Below, piece by piece: positions 1 through 10,195 of a stretch of DNA of 64,000 nucleotides. Below the pieces are notes generated by a model. It did no database searches, was not told where the DNA came from, and saw only the letters and a list, made by a program, of their open reading frames with translations. This stretch comes from Gerris lacustris (lineage: Eukaryota > Arthropoda > Insecta > Hemiptera > Gerridae). Every line of letters begins with the position of its first letter. Position 1 is the first letter of the stretch. The stretch covers positions 42,125,467 through 42,189,466 of the forward strand of contig OX578284.1 of the NCBI GenBank assembly GCA_951217055.1, given 5' to 3'. Position numbers and translations under genes: made by a program.

Positions 1-87
1 AAATACACGGCATGGTTAATAGCATTTATTTTAATAAATGAACAAATTTCTTAATTAATTAATAATTTTATATTATCTTAATTCATA

Positions 88-466
88 TTATCTTCTTTAA
101 GGCTCTACCGCCCTTTGAGGTTAGGAAAAACAGTAAAATTAAAATTATACTCGTTCTAAGCAAGATATCAAAAATCTAATCACAGGCTTCATTCCTAATT
201 TTAATTCTGCTCAATTTGAGCTCTATATCAACTTTCTATGATAAATAGTATAGGCGCCATTTTAATACAACGAGTTTTATCGTTGTATTGAAATGGCGCC
301 TGTACTATTTATCATAGAAAGTTGGAATAGGGCTCAAATTGTGCAGAATTAAAATTAGGAATGAAGCCTGTGATTAGATTTTTGATATCTTGCTTAGAAC
401 CAATAAAATATTCAATTTAATGATTTTTCTAACCTCAAAGAGCGGTAGAGCCTTAAGATAAGATTT
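88..466. repeat. Fold-back (long inverted repeat) element
   Basis: The sequence from about 88 to 275 is repeated as its reverse complement from about 276 to 466. The outer ends read TTAAGGCTCTACCG on the left and CGGTAGAGCCTTAAG on the right, and the two arms meet around GGCGCC-containing segments with a short loop near 276. The arms have only scattered mismatches, so the whole segment can fold into one long hairpin. It has no coding potential. This fits a fold-back MITE. No clear target-site duplication could be fixed at the AT-rich edges, so the exact ends are approximate. Confidence 0.8.
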
Positions 467-878
467 TAAACTAGTAAGTAGAGTTGTATTATCAATTATT
501 TGGTGGATGTTGGCTCTTAAGTAAAATATCGCATAAGTGAGCATATTATTTTTCTAAATACCCAACATCAATTAAATTTAAATTCAAATTATTTAATCCA
601 TAAACTATCACTGTTACCAATATATTATTAATTTAATTTAATAGAAACCCCCCTTAAAATTAAATAACTTTAACATATTATTTACTCTCCAACCATTGTT
701 AAAATACATTTTAATTTATATCATAACCTTAAATATTTAATAATTTTGCTTTACAATTACCTACTTATTTGGAAGAGTAAAACAATACGAATAAATAAAA
801 ACATAAAAAATAAACTAAATCTAAGTATAAACTGAAATTACTTCGCTGTCTGTGTCACGTTGTAAAACAATATATCTA

Positions 879-879
<1 letters not shown>
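467..879. other. AT-rich spacer, nothing recognised
   Basis: Plain AT-rich sequence between the fold-back repeat and the (TA)n tract. No open frame, RNA gene or repeat is recognised. Confidence 0.6.
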
Positions 880-975
<96 letters not shown>

Positions 976-992
976 GAATAAATAAAAAGAAA

Positions 993-1023
<31 letters not shown>
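880..1023. repeat. (TA)n microsatellite, two blocks
   Basis: Uninterrupted TA dinucleotides run from about 880 to 972. An A-rich spacer and a second (TA)n block follow to about 1023. The apparent open frame here (Tyr-Ile repeats) is only a translation of the microsatellite. Confidence 0.97.
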
Positions 1024-1079
1024 CCAAAAGACAGATTGAAACCGGACTGGGATAAGTGTAATAAAGTTAGGGAAGGACC

Positions 1080-2060
1080 AAAAAACTAAGAGGTAAAATA
1101 AAAGACACCGAAAAATTGGGGTAAGGAAAAAAAAACTTGTTTGGTCTGTTTTTTTTTCATCCCCCCCCCCCCTTTAGAATGCAAGTGTTAGCCCCAATGT
1201 TTTATTTTGGGGGAAGGAATAAGGCAAGAGTTTTCCCATCTCAACCAAAAAAAACGGAAAGACCTTAAAAAAAGGGTAAAAAATTCCCTCAACCTTTAAA
1301 AAACCAGCTTTTTAGGACGGAAGGGGGAGAGAAGTATAAAAAGAAAAATTTCTCTCTTCAATTCTCTCCAATTTCTCCCTTTTGAATTTCTTTTTTTTTT
1401 CATAAAAAAAGTGAGGGTGTAACCTTAAAAATCATCTCTAGGTCCCGACCTATTTCTCTTATTATTTTTTTTTTTTTAAATCAGTTAGAAAAGGGGGGGC
1501 CTGTTAAAGTTAAAAAAAGGGATTTCGTGAGGGAGGGAGAAGGATTACGAGAGGAAGAAGGGGAGATGGAAGAAAACACCTCTTGGTCTAAAGTTTTTTC
1601 TCTTCTCCTAAAACCTCCTTTTTCCCCAAAGGATATTTTTTTATGAATGAAAACTTTTTTTACAACTACGTTTTCAGTGTGTGTATAAAAGGGGGTTTAA
1701 AAAAGGGACAAGAATGTGTAGTAAGAGTAGAAAGAGAAAGGGGAGGGGAGAGGTTGTACAGTAGTAAGGAAAAGGGAGGTGAGACGGTCTGAGTTTCATT
1801 CATACATCTGACTCATTCACTCTCTTAGAGTTTTATAGAGGAAAGGAGTGGGGGAAGGGTTAAACGTCCCCCTCTCCTTTACCCCACTGTCCTTAAAGAG
1901 TTGAGAGTAGCGAAGGGAAGGGGTAGTTCAGGAAGATGTTTTCCCCATCCCTTTTTCCACACTTCCTCTTTCTAACCCTCTTTTCCCACTGTTAACCCAA
2001 AACACCCTTAATTTTTTTTTTCTAACTGTTTATATCAACGGAGTTTTTTTTTTTTTTTCT
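1080..2060. other. Homopolymer-dense, GGG/CCC/TTT-rich block
   Basis: About 1 kb of short mononucleotide runs (A3-A8, T4-T11, G3-G7, C12 near 1161) with no open frame. The texture is unlike the flanks and recurs near 18.6-19.6, 26.9-27.9 and 35.3-36.1 kb. It could be a genuine low-complexity repeat family or a poorly polished consensus. No gene is seen. Confidence 0.5.
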
Positions 2061-3779
2061 TTCATTCTTTTATAAAACGGATTATAAATATATTATATAT
2101 TTCTTGTTATAACTCCCCTCTCATTTTAGAGAAACCGTAATCTCACACTTGCTTTATTACCCCCCTTACCTTTGTATTTGTTCATTCTCTTATAACATAC
2201 TTAAAGGGTACTTTTGCAATATGAGAATATTCAGATTTTCTTATGCTTTTATTTTATTTAACATCATTATCCTTTTTTACACTCTAGTTTAGATTAAATA
2301 AACCCTTTTTTGGCTTCTTAAACGCTATCAATATAATCAAAGTATGTATTTAGCTTAAAAGAAAGATATGGACACAAAATATTAATTAAATATTTATTAA
2401 TGAATTAAATTTTCTTATCAAGTACAATAAATAAATTTTATCTCCATTAGGGAGAAAAAGTTATGATTTTAGATTAGTTCAAGTAAGTCTTTTCTTCTCT
2501 GAACTCAAAAACTAGAAGTAGGGCGAAAAAGAAGGATTGCCAACTTAATTATTTTATAAATAGCAAAGAATGAATGGCTAATGTAGTGAGGTTGTAGAAA
2601 TCAGGTTGGCGACACTGCTTTTTCGACCATGTTTATCATTGTTTTTAAACCTGCATCTAAATAACCTTCTATTTGAGTTTAACTGCAATTCATATTTGTT
2701 TTTAATATTGAATCTCTTATAGCTCCTATTAAATGTGCTAACAACTATTGTTATTTATTAAAATAATAAATAAAAACTGTGCTGAAAATGGATGAAAATG
2801 AAAATGTGTTTTTTCCCTACTGAAGATAACATATTTTTATTTTAAAGTATTTCTATATCATTATCAGCCCTATAAAATACTATTTGATTTACGCGCTACC
2901 ACAATACTTTTTCTTTTATATATTCAATGTATATGAGGAAGTAAAAAAATATGGAGATATAAAAAGAGTTATTACATAACAAAATAATAATTATAGTTTG
3001 ATTGACATGTAAAACTAAAGAACAATAGGAAAAAAGAAAAGCTAAAAATTGATTTAGAAGTGATCTTTTCTTTTGAGTCTCCCTCCTATTATTGTTCTTT
3101 ATTGTTTTGCTTGTCAATAACTTTTTCCTATTTTCACTAATCTTAATTTATTTTTTATTTTACGTTCTTTTGTAAATTTTTAAAAAATAAGTCCATTTTA
3201 ATAGAAGCTAAAGAGTACTAAACTATTAAATAAAATACTTTAATACCCATATGTAGCTGCTACACAAGCAAAGAACACATTCGTTTTCACACAAATGTAC
3301 ATCGAAAAATGGAACATCGAAATGTGACAAATAAACTTATGCAATAATTATAAATTCTTTATACACTTTCATTTTGGTTGTGTGAGCCTAAAAATTGGTA
3401 TTAATTCATTATTAAAAAAAAAATATATATATATTTATTTTGAATATCATTTTTTAAAACAAAACTTTTTTTTATCTTTTTTAAAATAAAAATTAATAAT
3501 TATTACGTAATTAATTATTTAATACTGTCTTGTATTGGTAGAGAGTGTAATGTATCGAGTTTTAGCTTGATTGAATGACTGGAAGAGGGTTAATTAGCCC
3601 TACAAAGAATATGAAGTCAGGCCCCGAAAAACAAACAAAAGTGAAGTTAATATAAAGGATTTAATAAAATGGTTGTGCGTGAAGTCACACATAAAAATGG
3701 TTTCGTTGGTATTGCGAACATATAAGGGAGGCATGCAAAATGTTGATGCTTGTCGACAAAATGGCGTAGAAAATTAAAT
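2061..3779. other. AT-rich spacer, nothing recognised
   Basis: Long AT-rich stretch with a few short spurious frames, for example 2896-3117 on the minus strand, which is low-complexity. No domain, RNA or confident repeat boundary is seen. Confidence 0.55.
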
Positions 3780-4795
3780 AATTTAAACAAGTGTTATATA
3801 TTTTTGTAATCAACTCATACCTCATTTGATACCCCATTCAAAATTTAAAAAACAAAAAATTCGCGTGACCTAAATTATCCGCCATATTATTTCCAGTTAA
3901 TCAGATCAAATTGCTATTCTTATTTTTTTCTACGGCACATTTGCATATTTCTAGTAGCGGCAGAAAATTATTATATTTCCAGGTGCTACTCCAGGGGTTC
4001 CTGGTTCGATCCCCCAGGGGGTCACAATGTTTTTTATCGGTAATAACGAAAAGATGAATTAAATTTTTTCCGCAAATTTTCCAAATCGGCTTACCATAAG
4101 GAATCAACGTGAATTTTTTAACATTATATGAATATATGTTATAGGGTAGTTTGAGGGGGGGGGGGGGTTGTTTTGTTGATATATTTCGACTTAAAAATAC
4201 AATAAGAAATAAATGTATTATTTTTTTTTCATTTACATTTGTTATCTACTCATTAGTAGCTTTTATATGATACCCCACTTAAAATTAAAAAAAATCCCGT
4301 AACATGAAATATCCGCCATTTTGGATTCCTAGTAATTCAGATATTCTGTTTTTTTCCAAGGCCCTGCAGACGGCATATTTTGCATATTTTTAGTAACAGA
4401 AGAAATATAGTTTTAGGGGGAGGGGGCACGCAAATTGTTGATGTTTTTTTTTTGACAAAATGGCATGAAAAGTTAAACACTATCCACAAGTGTTTAAGAA
4501 TTTCATTACTCTCTTAAGACTTTTCATTTGATACCCCACTCAAAATTTAAAAAAAAAAAAAAAAAAATCGTGAGAATTATCCACCATTTTGAATTTGAAC
4601 AGCTGATAATTTTGAGTTTGCTATATTTTTCATGTGTGCGCATCAAAACTAACTTTAATACCTTTATGTTTCTTGTTTTTATCTCTTTTGATTCCAAAGA
4701 TATTGGAACCGTACAGAGTGACAGACAGACTGACACAGGAACGAAAATAAGGGTTTTTCTTTATCGTTTTACCAACGAAACCCTAAAAAAGGTGT
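3780..4795 (+). repeat. Dispersed family A, partly tandem, tRNA-like B box
   Basis: Three related sub-blocks begin with a TTTGATACCCC(A)-type motif near 3828, 4268 and 4528 and continue through a GCCATnTT motif. The segment ends near 4795 with GAAACCCTAAAAA, preceded by GACAGACTGACACAGG. The same family lies inverted at about 57029-58560, where the B-box block, the AATCAGATCAAATTGC block and the GATGCGCACACA block match in order. Because of the B box this could be a tRNA-derived SINE or a composite including one. No protein is encoded; the minus-strand frame at 3901-4107 reads through the B box in reverse. Confidence 0.65.
4001..4016 (+). promoter_or_regulatory. tRNA-like pol III B box
   Basis: GGTTCGATCCC at 4003-4013 matches the GGTTCGANNCC box B consensus of RNA polymerase III promoters. 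No convincing box A or cloverleaf was found upstream, so this is read as part of a SINE-like repeat and not a tRNA gene. A second copy of the same block, GGTTCGATCGCC in reverse complement, lies near 58396-58410. Confidence 0.5.
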
Positions 4796-4959
4796 GGGAA
4801 TAGTAAGAACTTAAAATTCTATTGGGTTCTTGAAAAAAAGACACGTTTACTACCAAAACGTGCTACCATTCCCTTTATTTAAAATTGATTTATCTTTTCA
4901 ATGGTGTATTTAGAAAGGAACACAAAATAAAATTTTAATTCTCATAATAAAATAAATGG

Positions 4960-5065
4960 AAGTAAATAATTGCTTGCATACGAGTCTGCAAGACAGTGAG
5001 ACATTTTTATGTAACGCTTTTTGGTGTCGTTTTTCGAGTTTATGTGCGTAAGTAAAGTAAATGAC
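4960..5065 (+). repeat. Dispersed repeat shared with 55370-55490
   Basis: A block running from TTGCTTGCATACGAGTCTGC to CTTTTTGGTGTCG and CGAGTTTATG recurs in reverse complement at about 55370-55490. The second copy carries an extra internal duplication of the TAACGC...TTTGG segment. The family is unnamed. Confidence 0.65.
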
Positions 5066-5687
5066 CTATTTACAGCTGTTTCTACGTTGTTGCAATATTA
5101 GCAGTAGTGTAACAACACTTTATCTAATGTAAATAGTATTTGTAAAAATAAGGGGTTGTTTTTACAGGATACCCACAGTTAATTACACAAAAAGGGATAC
5201 GTAGGTTGAGAACTGCTGCTCTATACTAGACTTTACTAAGTGCAGTAGAGTAGAAGAGCGCTGGGCTACAGGCTATAGAGTGGGGGAGAACCGAAGGCAG
5301 CCGAACCTACACGTCCCGTCCTCGGTTACAATCGAGTCCGCGGTAGGGGAAGGTCCTACAGCTGTAGACTGGATTGCAAACCTCCTATAGGTTTCTGAAT
5401 CCCTGTCACACTTTTCTGAGTTTTTAGGTAACATAACGCTTTTTGAGGTATGTTCCATAGCCAAAACATTAAAATGTCAAAAATAAAAGTGGTGGTAAAA
5501 ATTCTCATAAAAAAAACTCTTAGTACTAAAGGGTTACTACTAAATATATAAATTAATTAGGGAACCTAAGAAAGTGAAATTAATGGCAATAAAATTTCCA
5601 CATAAATTAAAATAAACATTTTTTTTTTTTTTTTTTTTTTTTTTATAGTTTTTATTTCTTTTGGAAAAAAGTAAATATAGGACCGTA
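5066..5687. other. Unclassified spacer with a less AT-rich island and poly(T)
   Basis: 5270-5460 is less AT-rich than the flanks, and its minus-strand frame of 63 codons has no recognisable domain. A poly(T) run lies at about 5619-5644. A CATAACGCTTTTTG motif near 5433 resembles the repeat just upstream, so this may be an older piece of the same family. Confidence 0.4.
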
Positions 5688-6563
5688 ACAACAAAAGACG
5701 CAGTAGCACCAGAAATGCTGAAATATTTGGGAGAAGCTGGCATTCAGCTTCTCCCACACACATGTGATCAATATATACATGTGATCATATATACATGTGA
5801 TCAATTTGGCATGGAGGCAAACTAAAATACCAGAAGACTGGGAAGTTGCCGTCATAATCCCTATCTTTAAAAAGGACGATAACTGAGCCTGTCAAAACCA
5901 TCGAGGAATAGCATTACTGAGCATACCCGGAAAAATATGGGTGGAGCATTTATTAGAGGAAGAGCAATGTGGCTTCAGAGCAAATCGTGGGACCTAAGAT
6001 CTTATTTTATCAATGCGGCAATTATCTGAAAAAGCACTGAAATATGGAAAGGAAATACATGTTAGCTTCATAAACCTGGAAAAAGCTTTAGACAGTGTGC
6101 AGTGGCCAGAATTGTGGAAGGTTCTCAAAAAGCATGGAGTAGAAAAACAGTATTAAAAAGGATTCAAAGTTTCTACAATATTTAATGTGCACATAAAAGA
6201 GATCATGTCAGGAATCAGACCATCCGGACAAATCTACAGGTCGGATCACTGGCCCAAAGAATTGTCAGGAACAAGCTGAGGTGGTTTGGCCACGTGGTCA
6301 GAATGCAGGAGCACACAAATGTTGGAGGAAAGACGACCACGAACAAATTGGAGCGACACCTTGATCTCCGCATTCCAGAAGAGGGGAGTAGACCCAAGAA
6401 GCGCCAAAACAATGGCCAGAGACAACACGGTGGCGAAAACTTTGTTCAGCCTACACACCGCAAGGTAGAAGGGGCCAGTAATAATAAGAAGAAGAGAAAC
6501 AGCAAAACACCATTAAAGTACGCAAGGAAGCTATATGCCACTCTAATTGGCAGACTATTTTAA
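5688..6563 (+). pseudogene. RTE-like non-LTR retrotransposon relic
   Basis: Reverse-transcriptase homology is spread over all three plus frames. Translated blocks, in order, are APEMLKYLGEAG, IPEDWEVAVIIPIFKKDD, EEEQCGFRANRGT, FINLEKALDSVQ and WKVLKKHGVE. After an internal deletion, so that the YxDD region is missing, there is LRWFGHVVRM and a tail KTMARDNTV near 6410-6430. The first catalytic Asp position (F-x-D) reads Asn. Stops, frameshifts and the deletion make it dead. The EQCGFR and LRWFGHV...RMAxDR signatures place it with RTE-type and related LINEs; the exact clade is uncertain. Confidence 0.85.
5757..5804. repeat. Short tandem repeat, ACATGTGATCA unit
   Basis: ACATGTGATCA is repeated three times with TATAT spacers (roughly 5758, 5777, 5794). 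It interrupts the reverse-transcriptase relic between the GIQLL and MEANxN segments, so it is a later expansion within the dead element. Confidence 0.75.
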
Positions 6564-6574
6564 TCTTAAAATTG

Positions 6575-6960
6575 ATTTGGTTTTTACACGAATATAAGTA
6601 TCAATTTAGCAATATTTAATGTGCGCGCAGGAGGTTGAAATTAATCCGGGGCTATCTGCAGGCTACTTTCAACAAACCATCCAAATTTATTTAAAATCGG
6701 ATAAGAACTTTTAAAGGCATAGTTGTTAATAAAAACAAGTTTGTGCACACACGGAAGGATGTAATGGGCGCAGACATTAATATGGAACCTTATAATTACC
6801 TACCATCCAAATTTATCAAAATCTTACGAATAGTTTTTAAGATATGTTGGTTCGCAACAATTGAACGTCAGAATTACAGACAGAAACGAGACCAATAATG
6901 TTCCCCTGATGTCTGAAAAATATTTCTATTTTTATCCGATTATTTGAAATAGGAGACAAT
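6575..6960 (+). repeat. Dispersed family B copy
   Basis: The block starts near TATTTAATGTGCGC and contains TTGAAATTAATCCGGG, AACCATCCAAATTTAT and a cluster around AGACAGAAACGAGACC, ending near GAAATAGGAGACAATAAAA. The same ordered blocks occur at about 20195-20370 and 21735-21870 (plus) and 15540-15870 (minus). It is a non-coding repeat, possibly a LINE 3' region or a non-autonomous element, lying between two LINE relics. Confidence 0.65.
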
Positions 6961-6984
6961 AAAATTTCCGTTAGCCGACATAAC

Positions 6985-7560
6985 TTCTGATGAGGAACAC
7001 TCCTCGAGCCATCATTGAATGGATATTGTCCTCCCTGAAGGGGAGGAAAGTGGACTCATCACTAAATGTACTATCCGGGTTACGGGAGGCTGCCCCCAAG
7101 GTAGCGAACTCTCACCGGACCTGTGGTGTGGACCTCTGGTGATGGATGGGCTCTTGAGGAGGCTGATAGAGGAGGATCTATATGTTCAGGTGTATGCAGG
7201 CGACGGACTATTCTTGGTAAGAGGCAAGTTCCTAGACACATGGTGCGAAAGAATGCAACTCGCCTGCAGGATTATTGGAGGATGGTGTAAAGACGTCGGA
7301 CTTTCAGTCAATCCATCTAAGACGATGGTCTTCACCAGAAAGAGGAAAATAGTAGGTTTCAAGGCCCCTAAAATATTTAGCCAAGAGCTCAGTGTGGCAA
7401 AAGAGGTTAAATACCTAGGTGTTACCTTCGATCCAAAACTGGCTTGGAGGACACATATAGAAAAGGTAATAGGAAAGGCTACAATGATGTTCTGACAACT
7501 GAGGCGGGCAGTGGCGAATAGATGGGGTTTATCCCCCTGTTTAGGCCAAGCTTATTTTTT
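6985..7560 (+). pseudogene. LINE reverse transcriptase palm fragment
   Basis: An open frame from 7019 to 7495 includes GCPQGS at 7088 (family GCPQGGVLSPxLW) and VKYLGVTFD near 7410. The catalytic box, normally YADD or FADD, reads YAGD at 7193-7204, so the second-last metal-binding Asp is lost. Upstream of about 7060 the homology (TPRAIIEWILSSLKGRKV) runs in another frame, showing a frameshift. After a TGA at 7493 the homology continues as QLRRAVANRWGLSPCLG. The enzyme is dead by active-site mutation as well as truncation. Confidence 0.88.
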
Positions 7561-8346
7561 CTTATAATTTTAATTTAGTATAATTAACTTAGTCTACAGA
7601 TTTTAGATTCTATGCAATTCAAGGGCTAATTAGTTAACCTAATTAAGAAGCCATCAGTCTGATCCCAGGAAATGACTCTTGCACCTCGTTCTACCTAGAA
7701 GAGTCATCTACCAATAATTCAATTAGATTTATTTCGGATTAAAGATTCAACCTTAATGCTTAAATTCAATTAATGTTATAGCTGCTACTCGGCTTAACTC
7801 TCTTTATTTCTTCAGTGTGCCTTCAAACCTCAAGGTGTTAACATCGTCCACCTTGCAGGTCTACCTAGAAAGTCGCTACTGTACTTTCACGGTTGTTTCT
7901 CTACGTCCAGCCTTTTGGTCACTTTCCTGACCACTCTATCTGGATTACTGCTATCAGTGCTGAGCGGAAGGACGCTGCTGATCCTCTCCCATCTTTTCCA
8001 GCCTGCCCATCAACTATCTACCTTCGGCCACATCTCGCCACCACAACCTGGTTTTCTTTAATTATTATTTATTGTTTAACTAATGTCACTTACTTATCCT
8101 ACTAACCTTAATTTTATAAATTCATCTTTTGGATATTTTAAAGATAATCTTTTGTTTTCAATTATATTCCTTAATTTATTATTGTCTTTATTTTATTTTA
8201 TCCAGTGAATAACTCCCCTTTTCAATTTCTTTAGTTCATTTTTCCTTTAATTATTTTCCCCCGACCTGGGGTAGGTCCTTTGTATTACGCACCTATGGAA
8301 CAAGGAAGGAATTGAGTTGTAAAAGATTTTACACTCCATCCGCCTT
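7555..8346. other. About 790-bp insertion inside the LINE
   Basis: RT homology stops after WGLSPCLG near 7550 and resumes with PKILKWLYTEAI near 8351; these two pieces are adjacent in related elements. The intervening sequence shows no domain and no TIR that could be confirmed. It is T-rich on the plus strand, with a short run of open frame at 7893-8105. It is probably another transposon, though a divergent tandem rearrangement is possible. Confidence 0.55.
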
Positions 8347-8700
8347 GACACCCCCAAAATTCTCAAATGGCTGTATACAGAGGCAATCAGATCTAGGATC
8401 CAATATGGAGCTCTGATCTGGTGGCCAAAGATAAGAACAGCCAGCTCGGCTAAGAGGCTCGACAAAGTTCAGAGGTTAGCTTATAGAAGCATAACAGGTG
8501 TATTGAGGACGATACCTACAGCCGCCTTAGAGGCTTTTTTGGGCATCCCTCCACTTAAGATATGAATTGAAGGAGTGGCCATTGCATCATTTGTCAGGCT
8601 CAGAGACAACGGGCAATGGCTAGGGAGAGGAATCCCAACCAGACACTTAAAAATCGAAAGGGTGGCTGAGTCAAAAATCCCTTATACTACGATCAGAGTG
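8347..8700 (+). pseudogene. LINE reverse transcriptase C-terminal part
   Basis: The translation gives PKILKWLYTEAIRSRIQYG, ALIWWPK, then LDKVQRLAYRSITGVLRTIP, matching the connection region that follows the palm in R1/I-type LINEs (xYTAxIRPxxxYGxxxW ... LxxxQRxxxxxITGxxRTTPxxAL). An in-frame TGA stands after PPLKI near 8563. It continues into the RNase H segment. Confidence 0.82.
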
Positions 8701-9190
8701 TCAGGAAGGGAAAATCTGGTGGCATACACGGATGGCTCAAAGAAAGAAGCCGGAATGTCGGGGCCGGACTGTTCTTGGTAAAGTCCTGCACCCAAGAGTT
8801 TCCCGTTTGGCACACTTACCACCGTCTTTCAGGCGGAAATCTACGCCATCCTAGAGGTGGCAAAACAGCCTGAGGTGGTGGAAGCAACAGTTTATAGCTA
8901 GTCTATAGTTAGCTAAGTCTATACCTAAATGCTCGGATAGCCAAGCGGCACTACACGCTCTCGATGCCCCTGGTGCAACCTCTGTACTGGTGAAGGAGTG
9001 TCGGGAGACACTAGAGCTGCTGGCAGAGAGTAAGGAGGTAACACTGCTCTGGGTCCCGGGACACCAGGGGATCCCAGGGAACGAGATGAGGTAGCAAAAA
9101 TAAGAGCCTCTATGCCTTTCTGTGGACCGGAACCTGCAGTTGACTGGCCGAAAGGTCAGGTCAAATCAGCCATTAAGAAGTAGGTATGGG
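8700..9190 (+). pseudogene. LINE RNase H domain, broken
   Basis: Motifs in order are VAYTDGSK near 8721 (first catalytic Asp), TVFQAEIYAI near 8820 (catalytic Glu), SDSQAAL from 8933 (catalytic Asp) and WVPGHQGIPGNE from 9050 (His loop). Stops after SGPDCSW (8779) and a small local duplication near 8896-8930 break the frame between the second and third motifs. Motif residues survive although the reading frame does not, consistent with fairly recent decay. Confidence 0.88.
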
Positions 9191-9206
9191 ATGAAGCAGA
9201 TAAGGA

Positions 9207-9590
9207 ATGGTTAGGCACAGAGGGATGATGCAGGCACTCTTAGATGTTGCTGCCGAAAATAATAAAAGGAAAACCAGATGGATGTTAGGACTGAGCAGGA
9301 CCAACCTGAGAAATCTGGTTGGAGTGCTAACTGGACACTGCAGGCTCACAAGTTATCTGGCATTGCTAAAATTAGAAGAGGACCCAGTGTGTGGAGAGGA
9401 AGAGGAAACATCTTACCATTTCCTGGGAGTGTGTGAAGGATATGGGAGATTGCGCTTTCATATCTTAGGGAAAAGAGAAATTAGGGTAGAGGAACTTGAA
9501 ACACTGAAGTGGCAAGATATTCTCTCCTTCATAATCCAAACTAAAAGGTTTGAGGATGAGGTGGAGGTGGTTTGAGGGGTGTGGGTACGT
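9207..9590 (+). pseudogene. LINE ORF2 C-terminal tail
   Basis: An open frame of 122 codons contains LVGVLTGHCRLTSYL and then DPVCGEEEETSYHFLGVC. This matches the tail found after RNase H in R1/I/Jockey-related ORF2 proteins (LTGHxxxxxHLxxxxxxxxxxCRxCxxxxETxxHxLxxC). It lacks one expected Cys: a Cys-x2-Cys pair reads CGEEE. No start codon need be inferred; this is the end of one polyprotein. Confidence 0.82.
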
Positions 9591-9665
9591 CTGGGGTTGG
9601 CAAAAAGAAGATGGTCTGTTTGCCAGGCTAGGCCTCCCCACCATATTACTACTATTACTACTAGC

Positions 9666-9999
9666 TTCCGTTACTATTAAATCTTACTGTATTATTAAAA
9701 AGTGTTTTAAGGTAAACAAGGTTAAAGATATTTTTAAATCCTTTCCGAGGAAAGGGGAACTTTAGAGTGCCACAGTTATAAACATTTAGACAAGGGAAAA
9801 AAGGAAGGCCTTCCTAGACTAAATAGAAGCGCATGCATAACTTTCAGCCAATCAGCAAGAACATATTTATCAATGTAAACGGTAATGTATCCACTTGATA
9901 ATTAATTAATTTTGTCATTTAAGCCACAAGGTCAGTGAAATACCCTAAGCCTTAACCTCCACACAGAGCTGATATTATTATTTCTCGACTTAACTTAAA
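9666..9999. other. LINE 3' flank, nothing recognised
   Basis: AT-rich sequence after the LINE tail with no domain or clear repeat boundary. Confidence 0.45.
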
Positions 10000-10195
10000 G
10001 GTATGATATTTTCTGTATGCTAAGTTTCATTGAAATCGGCCCAGTAGTTTAAGTTCCAAGACAGCAGACTACACTCGGGGGATAAACATTTTCTAAAATC
10101 AACTTTCTCGGATTCAGGGGACCTTGTAAATCCATAAAATGTCAAAATCGAATTACAATGCACATAAGAAATATATGAGAAAGTAAAAATGATCA
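10000..10195 (+). repeat. Dispersed family C copy
   Basis: Shares the ordered blocks TTTCATTGAAATCGGCCCAG, TAGTTTAAG, GGACCTTGTAAATCC, CAAAATCGAATT and a terminal ATATATGAGAAAGTAAAA. The same order recurs near 18100-18375, 29000-29475, 56190-56415 and (reverse) 62640-62770, with a partial copy near 53690-53765. The AGAGAAAGT...ACTTTCTC pairing at the end forms a small hairpin in several copies. It is non-coding and the class is unknown. Confidence 0.65.

Larger units (their letters stand above)
6985..9665 (+). mobile_element. 5'-truncated I/R1/LOA-group LINE, interrupted
   Basis: The segment carries, in order, the palm of a reverse transcriptase, its C-terminal part, an RNase H domain and a tail domain with an LTGHC...DPVCG motif. 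RNase H after RT in the same ORF2 is typical of the I/R1/LOA/Jockey-related LINEs. The 5' end is missing: no endonuclease, and no first catalytic Asp block. Frameshifts, stops and a large insertion inactivate it. 5' truncation is usual for LINE insertions. The 3' end is placed near a TTACTACTATTACTACTA-like tract at about 9645-9665. Confidence 0.85.

Noticed and set aside
821..1027. Tyr-Ile repeat frames here and at 13954, 19821, 37149-37498 and 42005.
   Set aside because: They are translations of (TA)n and (CA)n microsatellites.
4001..4016. tRNA gene at the B box.
   Set aside because: No acceptor stem, anticodon arm or box A could be placed around it.
3901..4107. Minus-strand frame containing GDRTRNP, often annotated as a hypothetical protein.
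   Set aside because: That string is the reverse translation of a tRNA-like B box; the frame belongs to a dispersed repeat.
6985..7010. CTGATGAGGAACACTCCTC looked like another hammerhead CUGAUGA with a stem II.
   Set aside because: No GAAA follows stem II and no complementary stem III flanks it; the region is LINE coding sequence.
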